Below are positions 7,755-14,744 of a stretch of 24,397 nucleotides of DNA, one piece after another. The translations under genes were made by a program, and so were the position numbers. Every line of letters begins with the position of its first letter. Position 1 is the first letter of the stretch. The notes beneath the pieces were generated by a model. It worked only from the letters and a program-made list of their open reading frames with translations, ran no database searches and was not told the origin of the DNA. Source of the stretch: Prolixibacteraceae bacterium (GTDB lineage Bacteria; Bacteroidota; Bacteroidia; Bacteroidales; Prolixibacteraceae); NCBI GenBank assembly GCA_003537645.1, contig DPRM01000036.1:2377-26773 (forward strand). Direction: 5' to 3'.

Positions 7755-9344
7755 ATGAAAAAAATAATATTTTCACTATTAATCGGGGGTTTTTTGATGA
7801 TTTCAAGCGGTTGCGAAGACTGGCTTGATGTAAACAAAAACCCCAATGGGCCTGAAAAGGTAACCGCTTATCTTTATCTGGGAGCGATGGAACAGCAACT
7901 TTCATTGTCAATGCAATGGGATGCCAGAATGTTGGCCTATTATACCCAAAACTTTGCCTACTATTCCACCAATTATGCTTACGACCGGCAAGGTACACCT
8001 GCCTGGACTTCGGATATGGCAGAACATTGGAGGGCAGTATATTGGAAACTTGGAATCAACCTTACCGATATGATCACCATTTCTGAAAAAGAGGAACGTT
8101 GGGATCTTGCTGGTATTGGATATGCAATACAGGCCTGGGGTTGGCAAATGCTAACCGACATGCACGGTTCGGTAATATACAAAGAAGCCTTTAAGCCTGG
8201 ATTATATACATTTGCTTACGACGAGCAGCAGCTTGTTTACGAGGAAGTTGTAAAAATTTGCGAAAAAGCCATTGCGAATCTAAATAGATCTGATGGTTCT
8301 GTTTCCGCAACTTTTGCAGGCAAAGGCGACCAGATATATGCCGGAAACCGCCTGAAATGGAAAAAATTCACTTATGGACTGTTGGCAATTAATATGTCAC
8401 ATTTGTCTAATAAATCAGCTTTATACAAACCCGAAAAAATAATGGCTTATGTTGACAGTGCTTTTACCAGTAATGCCGATAATGCGTTGATTGGATTTGC
8501 CGGTTCTGTTTCTGCTGATGCAAGTTTTTTCGGTCCAATGCGTGGAAATCTATTGGGTGCGCGTCCATCGAAATTCATTGTTAGTCTTATGGATGGAACA
8601 GTATTTGGAGCCACCGATCCACGTATTAAAATAATGCTTCCACCTTCTACAAATCTTATAAATGCTGTTGAAGGTGCAAAATATGTTGGAGTTGAGCCTA
8701 ATATTGGCTATACGCCAATATCTGCCAACGACAGGCCATACAATGTTTATGGGATTAATGGTGTTGGCACAGCACCGGCAGGTACCATAGGCATGTATTT
8801 ATTTACAAACAATGTAAAATGGCCTTTGATGACTTATTCTGAATTGCAATTTATCAAGGCAGAAGCCGCTTTCAGAAAAGGAGATAAAGCAACAGCTATG
8901 GCTGCTTATACACAAGGAGTATCATCAGCAATCGACTTTACAAATACCTATACCGGTGCAACAACTTTAGGAACAGCTGCTCCTGTTTCGGGCGCTGATA
9001 AAACTGCATTTCTTACAGCAGTTGTACCTACTGATGTAAGCAAACTCACTATGTCGAAAATTCTGTGTCAGAAATACATTCATATGTGGGCATGGGCTCC
9101 AATGGAAACATGGTCTGACATGAGAAGATTTCATTACACGGATAAATACCAGGGCGAAAGTACCCAGGTATATGATGGGTACGCACTTCCTCCGCTTGCT
9201 TCAGAAAATAACGGAAAACTCATTTATCGAGTTCGTCCCCGGTATAATTCCGAATATGTGTGGAATTCAGCGGCATTGGATAAGATTGGTGCTTTGGCGA
9301 CCGATTACCATACCAAGGAAATCTGGTTTTCAATACCGGAATAG
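7755..9344 (+). CDS. SusD/RagB-family substrate-binding lipoprotein
   Basis: This 529-residue lipoprotein has lipobox SSGC (Cys20) followed by EDWLD, an acidic stretch fitting the Bacteroidota surface-export signal. The opening DWLDVNKNPN and the pattern AMEQQLSLSMQWDAR...YYTQNFAYY resemble the SusD_2/PF12771-type group. The C-terminal part keeps the helical-repeat element YSELQFIKAEAAFRKGD found in SusD proteins. It acts as the lid on the SusC barrel at the cell surface, capturing ligand for import. It is separated from susC by 12 bases and from the next gene by 27, so the three form an operon. Ligand identity is not visible; the gene context suggests muropeptides or peptidoglycan oligosaccharides. 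Confidence 0.93.
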   Translation: MKKIIFSLLIGGFLMISSGCEDWLDVNKNPNGPEKVTAYLYLGAMEQQLSLSMQWDARMLAYYTQNFAYYSTNYAYDRQGTPAWTSDMAEHWRAVYWKLGINLTDMITISEKEERWDLAGIGYAIQAWGWQMLTDMHGSVIYKEAFKPGLYTFAYDEQQLVYEEVVKICEKAIANLNRSDGSVSATFAGKGDQIYAGNRLKWKKFTYGLLAINMSHLSNKSALYKPEKIMAYVDSAFTSNADNALIGFAGSVSADASFFGPMRGNLLGARPSKFIVSLMDGTVFGATDPRIKIMLPPSTNLINAVEGAKYVGVEPNIGYTPISANDRPYNVYGINGVGTAPAGTIGMYLFTNNVKWPLMTYSELQFIKAEAAFRKGDKATAMAAYTQGVSSAIDFTNTYTGATTLGTAAPVSGADKTAFLTAVVPTDVSKLTMSKILCQKYIHMWAWAPMETWSDMRRFHYTDKYQGESTQVYDGYALPPLASENNGKLIYRVRPRYNSEYVWNSAALDKIGALATDYHTKEIWFSIPE

Positions 9345-9371
9345 TCTTTAAATTCATAAAAACAGTTCATT

Positions 9372-10271
9372 ATGAAAGCAAAATCATTTTTAATAACTTC
9401 AATATTGTCACTTGTGCTTTTTGCGGCTTGCGAAAAAAGTGAGATCCCAGACCGCATCATGGTGGCCGAAGGTGCCAAGGTTTGTTTTTTCAATCTTTCA
9501 ACCGATGCTCCTGAAATCAATTTGTATTTTAATGATGCCAGGGTAACCACACAGTCTTCAAGTGTCATTGGAAAGTTGCGTGGAATTCCATATCGCAGCT
9601 CATATCCGGGTGCTGTTACCATTATTCCGACAGCAGCAACTACACCAACTTCTTATGTTGGCGCCGAGTATTTTGTAACAACAGCCGGAAATATTAATAT
9701 TTCGGCAAAAGATACATTGTTCAAAGCGGGACATACAACTTTCTTTACTTCCAGTTTCAATTTTGAGAAGGATAAGTATTACTCTGTTTTTGCCGTTGAA
9801 CCAAAAGCAGCAATGCTTCCAGTGATCATAGAGGACAAAATTGAAGCTTTTACAACCAAATTAAAAACCAAGATGAGGTGTGTAAATATGCTATCAGGAG
9901 TGGCCGGTAATAAGATTGATTTATGGTTGATTCATCAGCCAGCGACTGGTAAGCCACCAATGCCTGCATATAAACTTTCGTCAGGTGTTGATTATAAAGG
10001 GGCTACACAGTTTACCGATACCATTTCATCAGGTACTTATAAATGGATGGTTACCAAAGCTGGAGCAGTTCCAACTGCAAATACACCACCAACAACATTG
10101 GGCACTCCATACAACCTGACGTTTGCTGCTGCTGATATCGTTATCAACAAAGCGACCGGAAATACAAGCTTTTCGCAAAAAACTACTTATTCGTTTCTTC
10201 TCTTCGGAAAAGTTGGAGGAACGGGAACTGCTGCTCCTTATGGAAATATCTTCAGGAACAGGTTAAATTAA
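9372..10271 (+). CDS. DUF4397 lipoprotein, probable accessory surface-binding protein of the SusCD system
   Basis: This 299-residue protein has a lipoprotein signal peptide with lipobox FAAC (Cys20) followed by EKSE, again suggesting surface export. The segment VCFFNLSTDAPEINLYFNDARV (about 37-58) fits the start of a DUF4397 beta-sandwich domain, which in related proteins occurs once or twice. The remainder is rich in Thr, Ala and aromatic residues and shows no catalytic motif. Its position directly after susD is the place where surface glycan-binding proteins are usually encoded, so a binding role is inferred. It ends 17 bases before a strong terminator, making it the last gene of the susCD transcription unit. 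The function of DUF4397 is not established. Confidence 0.75.
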   Translation: MKAKSFLITSILSLVLFAACEKSEIPDRIMVAEGAKVCFFNLSTDAPEINLYFNDARVTTQSSSVIGKLRGIPYRSSYPGAVTIIPTAATTPTSYVGAEYFVTTAGNINISAKDTLFKAGHTTFFTSSFNFEKDKYYSVFAVEPKAAMLPVIIEDKIEAFTTKLKTKMRCVNMLSGVAGNKIDLWLIHQPATGKPPMPAYKLSSGVDYKGATQFTDTISSGTYKWMVTKAGAVPTANTPPTTLGTPYNLTFAAADIVINKATGNTSFSQKTTYSFLLFGKVGGTGTAAPYGNIFRNRLN

Positions 10272-10287
10272 AATAAAACCTCAGTTT

Positions 10288-10329
10288 AAATCAAAGGGTG
10301 TTCTTGACAGTTCACCCTTTGATTTTTTT
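10288..10329 (+). terminator. Intrinsic terminator after the susC-susD-DUF4397 operon
   Basis: Arms AAATCAAAGGGTG (10288-10300) and CACCCTTTGATTT (10313-10325) are perfectly complementary over 13 bp with a 12-base loop, and a run of T follows (10323-10329). The next gene starts about 30 bases later, so it needs its own promoter or read-through. Confidence 0.9.
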
Positions 10330-10359
10330 ATTACAATTTGGTACTAATTCCAAGTGACT

Positions 10360-12201
10360 ATGAAATCGATTTTTCAATTCCTGTTTCTATTCATTTTTAT
10401 CTCATATTCGCAGGCTCAAACATTCCGTTTTGCGCATGTAACCGATACGCATGTTGGCGGAAGCACCGGAGCCGAAGATCTTTTGCGAACAATAGCCGAC
10501 ATAAACCAACAGACCGATATCGATTTTGTGATCCTTTCAGGAGATGTTACTGAATTTGGCTCCGAAGAAGAACTCCTCGAAGCCAAATCCATTATCAGCA
10601 AGCTCAGCAAACCTTGTTACGTTACTCCCGGAAATCACGATTCGAAATGGTCGGAAAGCGGTAACAACGATTTTGTAAGGATCTTTGGCGCTGAAGGTTA
10701 TTCGTTCCAAAAGAACGGATTCCTTTTTGTTGGAACGGCCAGTGGGCCGAATATGCGAATGGCTCCCGGATTGGTTCCGCGAGAACAAATGGTATTTCTT
10801 GATTCGATTTTGACGAACATGAAAGACCCGGATCAGCCCATTATTTTTGTCAATCATTATCCGCTCGACGAGTCACTCTCGAATTGGTACGAAGTGATTG
10901 ATCTGTTGAAAACCCGGAATGTGCAGGTTAGTTTACTCGGGCATGGTCACAGCAATAAGCTGTTCAATTTCGAAGGAATTCCAGGTGTAATGGGGCGTTC
11001 CAATCTACGGGCAAAAAACGAAATTGGCGGTTACAATATCGTTACAGTTACCAGCGACACCATATTTTATGCCGAACGCACTCCGGGACTTCAAACAAAA
11101 CCGGTATGGTGTAAAGTTCCAATTGGCTTAAAGAATTTCAAGCACGACGCCACCAAATGGCCCCGTCCCGATTTTTCTTTCAATGCCCGATATCCGCAAG
11201 TCAAGGTAAAATGGCAGTTTCAGGATAAAAGCGATGTTGGAACCGGAATTGCGATTTCAGGAAAAACTGCAGTTTATGCCAATACTACCGGCGAAATTGT
11301 AGCTGCCGACAAAAACTCAGGAAACACAATCTGGCGATACCAGACTTCAGGTAAAATATACTCGACTCCGGCTATTAGTGGAAACCTGGTTGTTTGTGCA
11401 TCAACCGACCAGAGTATTTACTGCTTAAACCTGAAAACCGGACAATCAGTGTGGAAATTTTCAACCAGGCGACCGATTGTAGCATCGCCTGCGATTGACA
11501 GCGAAACCGTTTATATTGGTTCTTCCGAAGGTATTTTCAGGGCAATTGATTTGAAAACGGGCCAGCTAAAATGGCAATTCGATCAGGTGAAAAATTTTGT
11601 GGAATCGAAGCCGCTGGTTTATGAAGGGGTGGTTTATTTTGGGTCGTGGGGAAACACGTTTTATGCGCTCAACCAGCAAACTGGCAAGTTGCTTTGGAAA
11701 CGCGAAAAATATGGCAACCGGATGCTTTCGCCTGCCGCGGTTTGGCCGGTTGCTGCCACCGGAAAAGTATTTATTGTAGCTCCCGATCAGCGAATGACTG
11801 CACTCGATGCGAAAAGCGGTGCTGAAGTCTGGGATTCGGGAGAATATACTTGCCGCGAATCGATTGGCATTTCGAAGGATGGAAAACTGGTGTACATCAA
11901 AAATATGAAGGAAGGAAATTTCCTTGCATTTTCAACTTCTGCAAACGAGCAAACACTTGCCTGGGAATGCGAAGCCGGGCTGGGTTACGAAATCGCTCCT
12001 TCGCCAATTACTGAAAACAGTAAGCTGATTTTTGTACCTACAACCAGCGGAACCGTGGTCGCAATCGATAAAAAAACGCATCAGGTGGCATGGAAATACA
12101 AGCTTTCGAACGCCCTGATCAATGCCATTCAGCCGGTTGGCGAAAACGAGGTGCTGGTAACGGTACTGGATGGGAGAGTGGCATGCATTCAATTTAAATA
12201 A
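10360..12201 (+). CDS. Secreted calcineurin-like metallophosphoesterase fused to a PQQ/BamB-type beta-propeller
   Basis: The 613-residue protein starts at ATG 10360 with a clear signal peptide (about 1-20, ending SQAQ); the in-frame GTG at 10354 is less likely. The phosphoesterase domain (about 21-240) has all metal-binding motifs: DTH (29-31), GDVTEFG (61-67), GNHD (91-94), NH (165-166) and GHGH (194-197). From about 281 to the end come repeated blades with the W-x-F/Y and LKTGQxxWKF-type pattern of PQQ-like propellers. The enzyme should hydrolyse a phosphate ester in the periplasm, but its substrate is unknown. It sits between the importer operon and the peptide-degrading enzymes; a phosphorylated cell-wall fragment or wall polymer would fit, but that is only inference. 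Confidence 0.85.
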   Translation: MKSIFQFLFLFIFISYSQAQTFRFAHVTDTHVGGSTGAEDLLRTIADINQQTDIDFVILSGDVTEFGSEEELLEAKSIISKLSKPCYVTPGNHDSKWSESGNNDFVRIFGAEGYSFQKNGFLFVGTASGPNMRMAPGLVPREQMVFLDSILTNMKDPDQPIIFVNHYPLDESLSNWYEVIDLLKTRNVQVSLLGHGHSNKLFNFEGIPGVMGRSNLRAKNEIGGYNIVTVTSDTIFYAERTPGLQTKPVWCKVPIGLKNFKHDATKWPRPDFSFNARYPQVKVKWQFQDKSDVGTGIAISGKTAVYANTTGEIVAADKNSGNTIWRYQTSGKIYSTPAISGNLVVCASTDQSIYCLNLKTGQSVWKFSTRRPIVASPAIDSETVYIGSSEGIFRAIDLKTGQLKWQFDQVKNFVESKPLVYEGVVYFGSWGNTFYALNQQTGKLLWKREKYGNRMLSPAAVWPVAATGKVFIVAPDQRMTALDAKSGAEVWDSGEYTCRESIGISKDGKLVYIKNMKEGNFLAFSTSANEQTLAWECEAGLGYEIAPSPITENSKLIFVPTTSGTVVAIDKKTHQVAWKYKLSNALINAIQPVGENEVLVTVLDGRVACIQFK

Positions 12202-12223
12202 TCAGAAATTCAATAACTGTTTG

Positions 12224-12231
12224 TAGTTTTG
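12224..12231 (+). promoter_or_regulatory. Candidate -7 promoter box upstream of the NlpC/P60 gene
   Basis: TAGTTTTG matches the TAnnTTTG -7 consensus exactly, 45 bases before the ATG at 12277. I find no TTTG at the expected -33 distance, so the promoter is incomplete by pattern and the gene may instead be read from upstream. Confidence 0.3.
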
Positions 12232-12276
12232 TTGCAGTTTATTCTAGCAGTTACAAAACAAAAATTACTATTTGAA

Positions 12277-13455
12277 ATGAAACACTTTATTCACAAAATA
12301 CTCTTTGTTCTTCTGGTTTTGTTTGCCGGAAATCATATTCAGGCCCAGACTCCCGCCTTAAAAAGTCTGATGAATGAAATTCAAACAATACAAAAAAGAA
12401 TGGTGCCTGATAAGCGGGTTGCTATTCTCAATGTTTCTATAAAAGATACATTAAATCAGGTGATTACCGTTGAAGGAGAAACCAATCTTCCGGAAGGTAA
12501 AGAGCAGATTTTACAACTACTGAAAGCCAGCGGAATTCAATTTACCGATGCTATCAGGGTTTTTCCTGAACCATCATTGGGAGAGAAAACCTGGGCGATT
12601 GCCACGATTTCTGTAGCCAATATGCGTTCAGCACCCGATCATGCAGCAGAACTTGTTTCGCAGGCTTTGATGGGAACTCCGGTAAAAGTTCTCGAAGCAA
12701 ATGATGGATGGTACCGCATTCAAACTCCCGATCAGTACATCGGTTGGGTGGATAGTCCTGGTATTGCTCTGAAAACAGAAAGCGAATTAGCCTCGTGGAA
12801 GAAAAGCCGGCGGATTGTTTTTAATCGATTGTCGGGTTATGCAGTAGCGTCCCCGGCCAAAAACTCGATACATGTTTCTGATTTGGTTTTGGGCGATTTA
12901 TTTGAGATGGTTACTGAATCAAAAAGTTATTTCCAAGTTAAATTTCCTGACGGAAGAACTGCATTTGTGAAAAAAGAAGAATGCATTTCATTTCAGGAAT
13001 GGACAGAGCGAAAGCCTGATGTTAAGATGATTATATCGGTTGCCCGACAAATGCTTGGCGTTCCTTATTTGTGGGGAGGTACGTCGAGTAAAGCGGTTGA
13101 TTGTTCGGGAATGACCAAAACAGCCCATTATGCGCAGGGAATAATTCTGGCGCGCGATGCCTCTCAGCAGGCCCGCTATGGTGAACACCCTGATTTTAAG
13201 GATATACAGAATCTGGTTGCTGGTGATTTACTGTTCTTCGGACGCAGTGCACAACGGGTTACCCATGTTGGAATTTGCATGGGCGAAGGTCGCTACATTC
13301 ATGCTTCAGGAATGGTTCGTATCAACAGCATCGATCCGAAGGCTTCTGATTATAATTTGTCTGACCGAAAAGCTTTGGTAGCAGTGAGCCGTGTTCTGAA
13401 TTCTTTGAATACTGATGGAATTGTTCTGGTGAAGGATCATCCATGGTATAATTAG
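12277..13455 (+). CDS. Secreted NlpC/P60 gamma-D-glutamyl-L-diamino acid endopeptidase, YkfC-like, with SH3 domains
   Basis: From ATG 12277 the protein has 392 residues with a signal peptide (about 1-24, ending QAQ). It holds an N-terminal alpha/beta region (26-100), a bacterial SH3 domain (about 110-165), a second SH3-like region (about 183-237) and a C-terminal NlpC/P60 domain with the triad Cys276 (DCSG), His330 (VTHVGI) and His342 (YIHASG). The layout matches YkfC-type enzymes, which cut the D-Glu-diamino acid bond of peptides with a free N-terminal L-Ala. Glu125 (in NMRSAPDHAAELV) and Tyr154 (in YIGWV) look equivalent to the SH3 residues that make that pocket in YkfC; an alignment would confirm this. 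The product L-Ala-D-Glu is the substrate of the enzyme encoded next. The TTG 48 bases upstream is rejected as start. Confidence 0.88.
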   Translation: MKHFIHKILFVLLVLFAGNHIQAQTPALKSLMNEIQTIQKRMVPDKRVAILNVSIKDTLNQVITVEGETNLPEGKEQILQLLKASGIQFTDAIRVFPEPSLGEKTWAIATISVANMRSAPDHAAELVSQALMGTPVKVLEANDGWYRIQTPDQYIGWVDSPGIALKTESELASWKKSRRIVFNRLSGYAVASPAKNSIHVSDLVLGDLFEMVTESKSYFQVKFPDGRTAFVKKEECISFQEWTERKPDVKMIISVARQMLGVPYLWGGTSSKAVDCSGMTKTAHYAQGIILARDASQQARYGEHPDFKDIQNLVAGDLLFFGRSAQRVTHVGICMGEGRYIHASGMVRINSIDPKASDYNLSDRKALVAVSRVLNSLNTDGIVLVKDHPWYN

Positions 13456-13557
13456 ACATGAAAAGGAGATATGAGCGAGTGGAAGAAGGTTTGAAAATGA
13501 GAAGCAATAACTGATAACCTGAAATCAATTATAAATATTAAATCATCATTTATAACT

Positions 13558-14703
13558 ATGAATACCCGACGTAATTTTATACGCACCACAGGATTAACAG
13601 CCATTGCCGGAGTAACCGCAATCGAAACCCTTTTTGCCGCCATGAAAAAGAAAACAGCTAAAACTTCAGGAAAAGGATTGATATTACGCTTTGTACCATA
13701 CGATTTGCAGCTGAAACATACTTTTACCATTGCAAACAGTTCGCGAACTTCAACGCCCGATGTGCTTACCAGTCTTGAATTTGAAGGGGTTACTGGTTAT
13801 GGCGAAGCCTCCATGCCACCGTATTTGGGCGAAAGTGTTGAAACTGCCACCAAATTCTTTTCATCACTGAATTTAAGCCAGTTCAACGATCCGTTTCAGA
13901 TCGACGACATTCTGACTTATGTTGATTCTGTGATGCCCGGAAATTGCGCTGCAAAAGCTGCTGTTGATATCGCTTTACACGATTTGGTCGGTAAAATAAT
14001 GGGGCAGCCGTGGTACAAAATATGGGGCTTCGATCCGGCTGATACGCCAAATACTTCGTTTACAATTGGTATTGATACACCGGAAGTTGTCAGGCAAAAA
14101 GTGGCAGAAGCAACACCCTATAAAATTCTGAAAGTAAAGCTTGGACAGAAAACAGATCGGGAAATGATTGAAACGATCCGTTCTTCGACCAATGTTCCGC
14201 TTTGTGTAGATGTGAATCAGGGTTGGACTGACAAACAGATGGCGCTCGATATGATTTACTGGTTGAAGGAAAAAGGTGTGGTTTTCGTTGAGCAGCCTAT
14301 GCCAAAAACTGCGATCGACGATATGGCCTGGCTTACCGAACATAGTCCTTTGCCAACCATTGCCGACGAATCGTTGCAGCGACTTCCTGATGTGATGAAA
14401 GCAAAAGGAGTTTACTCCGGAATAAATATTAAACTGATGAAATGCACCGGAATGCGCGAAGCTCACCAGATGCTTACCCTGGCCAAATCGCTGGATATGA
14501 AAGTGATGATTGGTTGTATGACCGAAACTTCGTGCGCTGTTTCGGCAGCTGCGCAATTGTCGCCAAAATGCGAATGGGCCGATCTGGATGGTAACCTGCT
14601 GATTTCTAACGATCCATACCGAGGAGTGCAGGTACTTGATGGAAAAGTTATTTTAATTGATAAACCGGGAATTGGAATCAGCGGGATTAAATCGATTTTC
14701 TGA
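13558..14703 (+). CDS. Exported L-Ala-D/L-Glu-type dipeptide epimerase (enolase superfamily)
   Basis: This 381-residue protein belongs to the muconate-lactonizing-enzyme-like branch of the enolase superfamily. Catalytic and metal residues are visible: KVK (192-194), Asp218 (VDVNQGW), Glu245 (VEQP), Asp270 (IADES) and Lys292 (NIKLMK). Together with MTETS (321-325) these fit dipeptide epimerases, which convert L-Ala-D-Glu to L-Ala-L-Glu. The N-terminus TRRNFIRTTG followed by a hydrophobic stretch (11-28) reads as a twin-arginine signal, implying a folded enzyme in the periplasm; the B. subtilis YkfB counterpart is cytosolic. It follows the NlpC/P60 gene by 102 bases and precedes the S9 peptidase by 41, matching a three-step peptide pathway. 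Specificity for another Xaa-Glu dipeptide cannot be excluded. Confidence 0.88.
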   Translation: MNTRRNFIRTTGLTAIAGVTAIETLFAAMKKKTAKTSGKGLILRFVPYDLQLKHTFTIANSSRTSTPDVLTSLEFEGVTGYGEASMPPYLGESVETATKFFSSLNLSQFNDPFQIDDILTYVDSVMPGNCAAKAAVDIALHDLVGKIMGQPWYKIWGFDPADTPNTSFTIGIDTPEVVRQKVAEATPYKILKVKLGQKTDREMIETIRSSTNVPLCVDVNQGWTDKQMALDMIYWLKEKGVVFVEQPMPKTAIDDMAWLTEHSPLPTIADESLQRLPDVMKAKGVYSGINIKLMKCTGMREAHQMLTLAKSLDMKVMIGCMTETSCAVSAAAQLSPKCEWADLDGNLLISNDPYRGVQVLDGKVILIDKPGIGISGIKSIF

Positions 14704-14744
14704 AATTTACTATATTCACGCCTCGAAACTAAAACAAAAACATA

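Noticed and set aside
13458..13514. Short frame (ATG to TGA, 18 residues) between the NlpC/P60 and epimerase genes
   Set aside because: It is very short and strongly charged, with no ribosome-binding context or recognisable features; there is no evidence that it is translated.
13975..14556. 193-codon open frame on the - strand opposite the epimerase gene
   Set aside because: It lies wholly inside a gene with intact catalytic motifs, and its product is rich in Phe, His, Arg and Cys with no recognisable domain, as expected for an antisense shadow.
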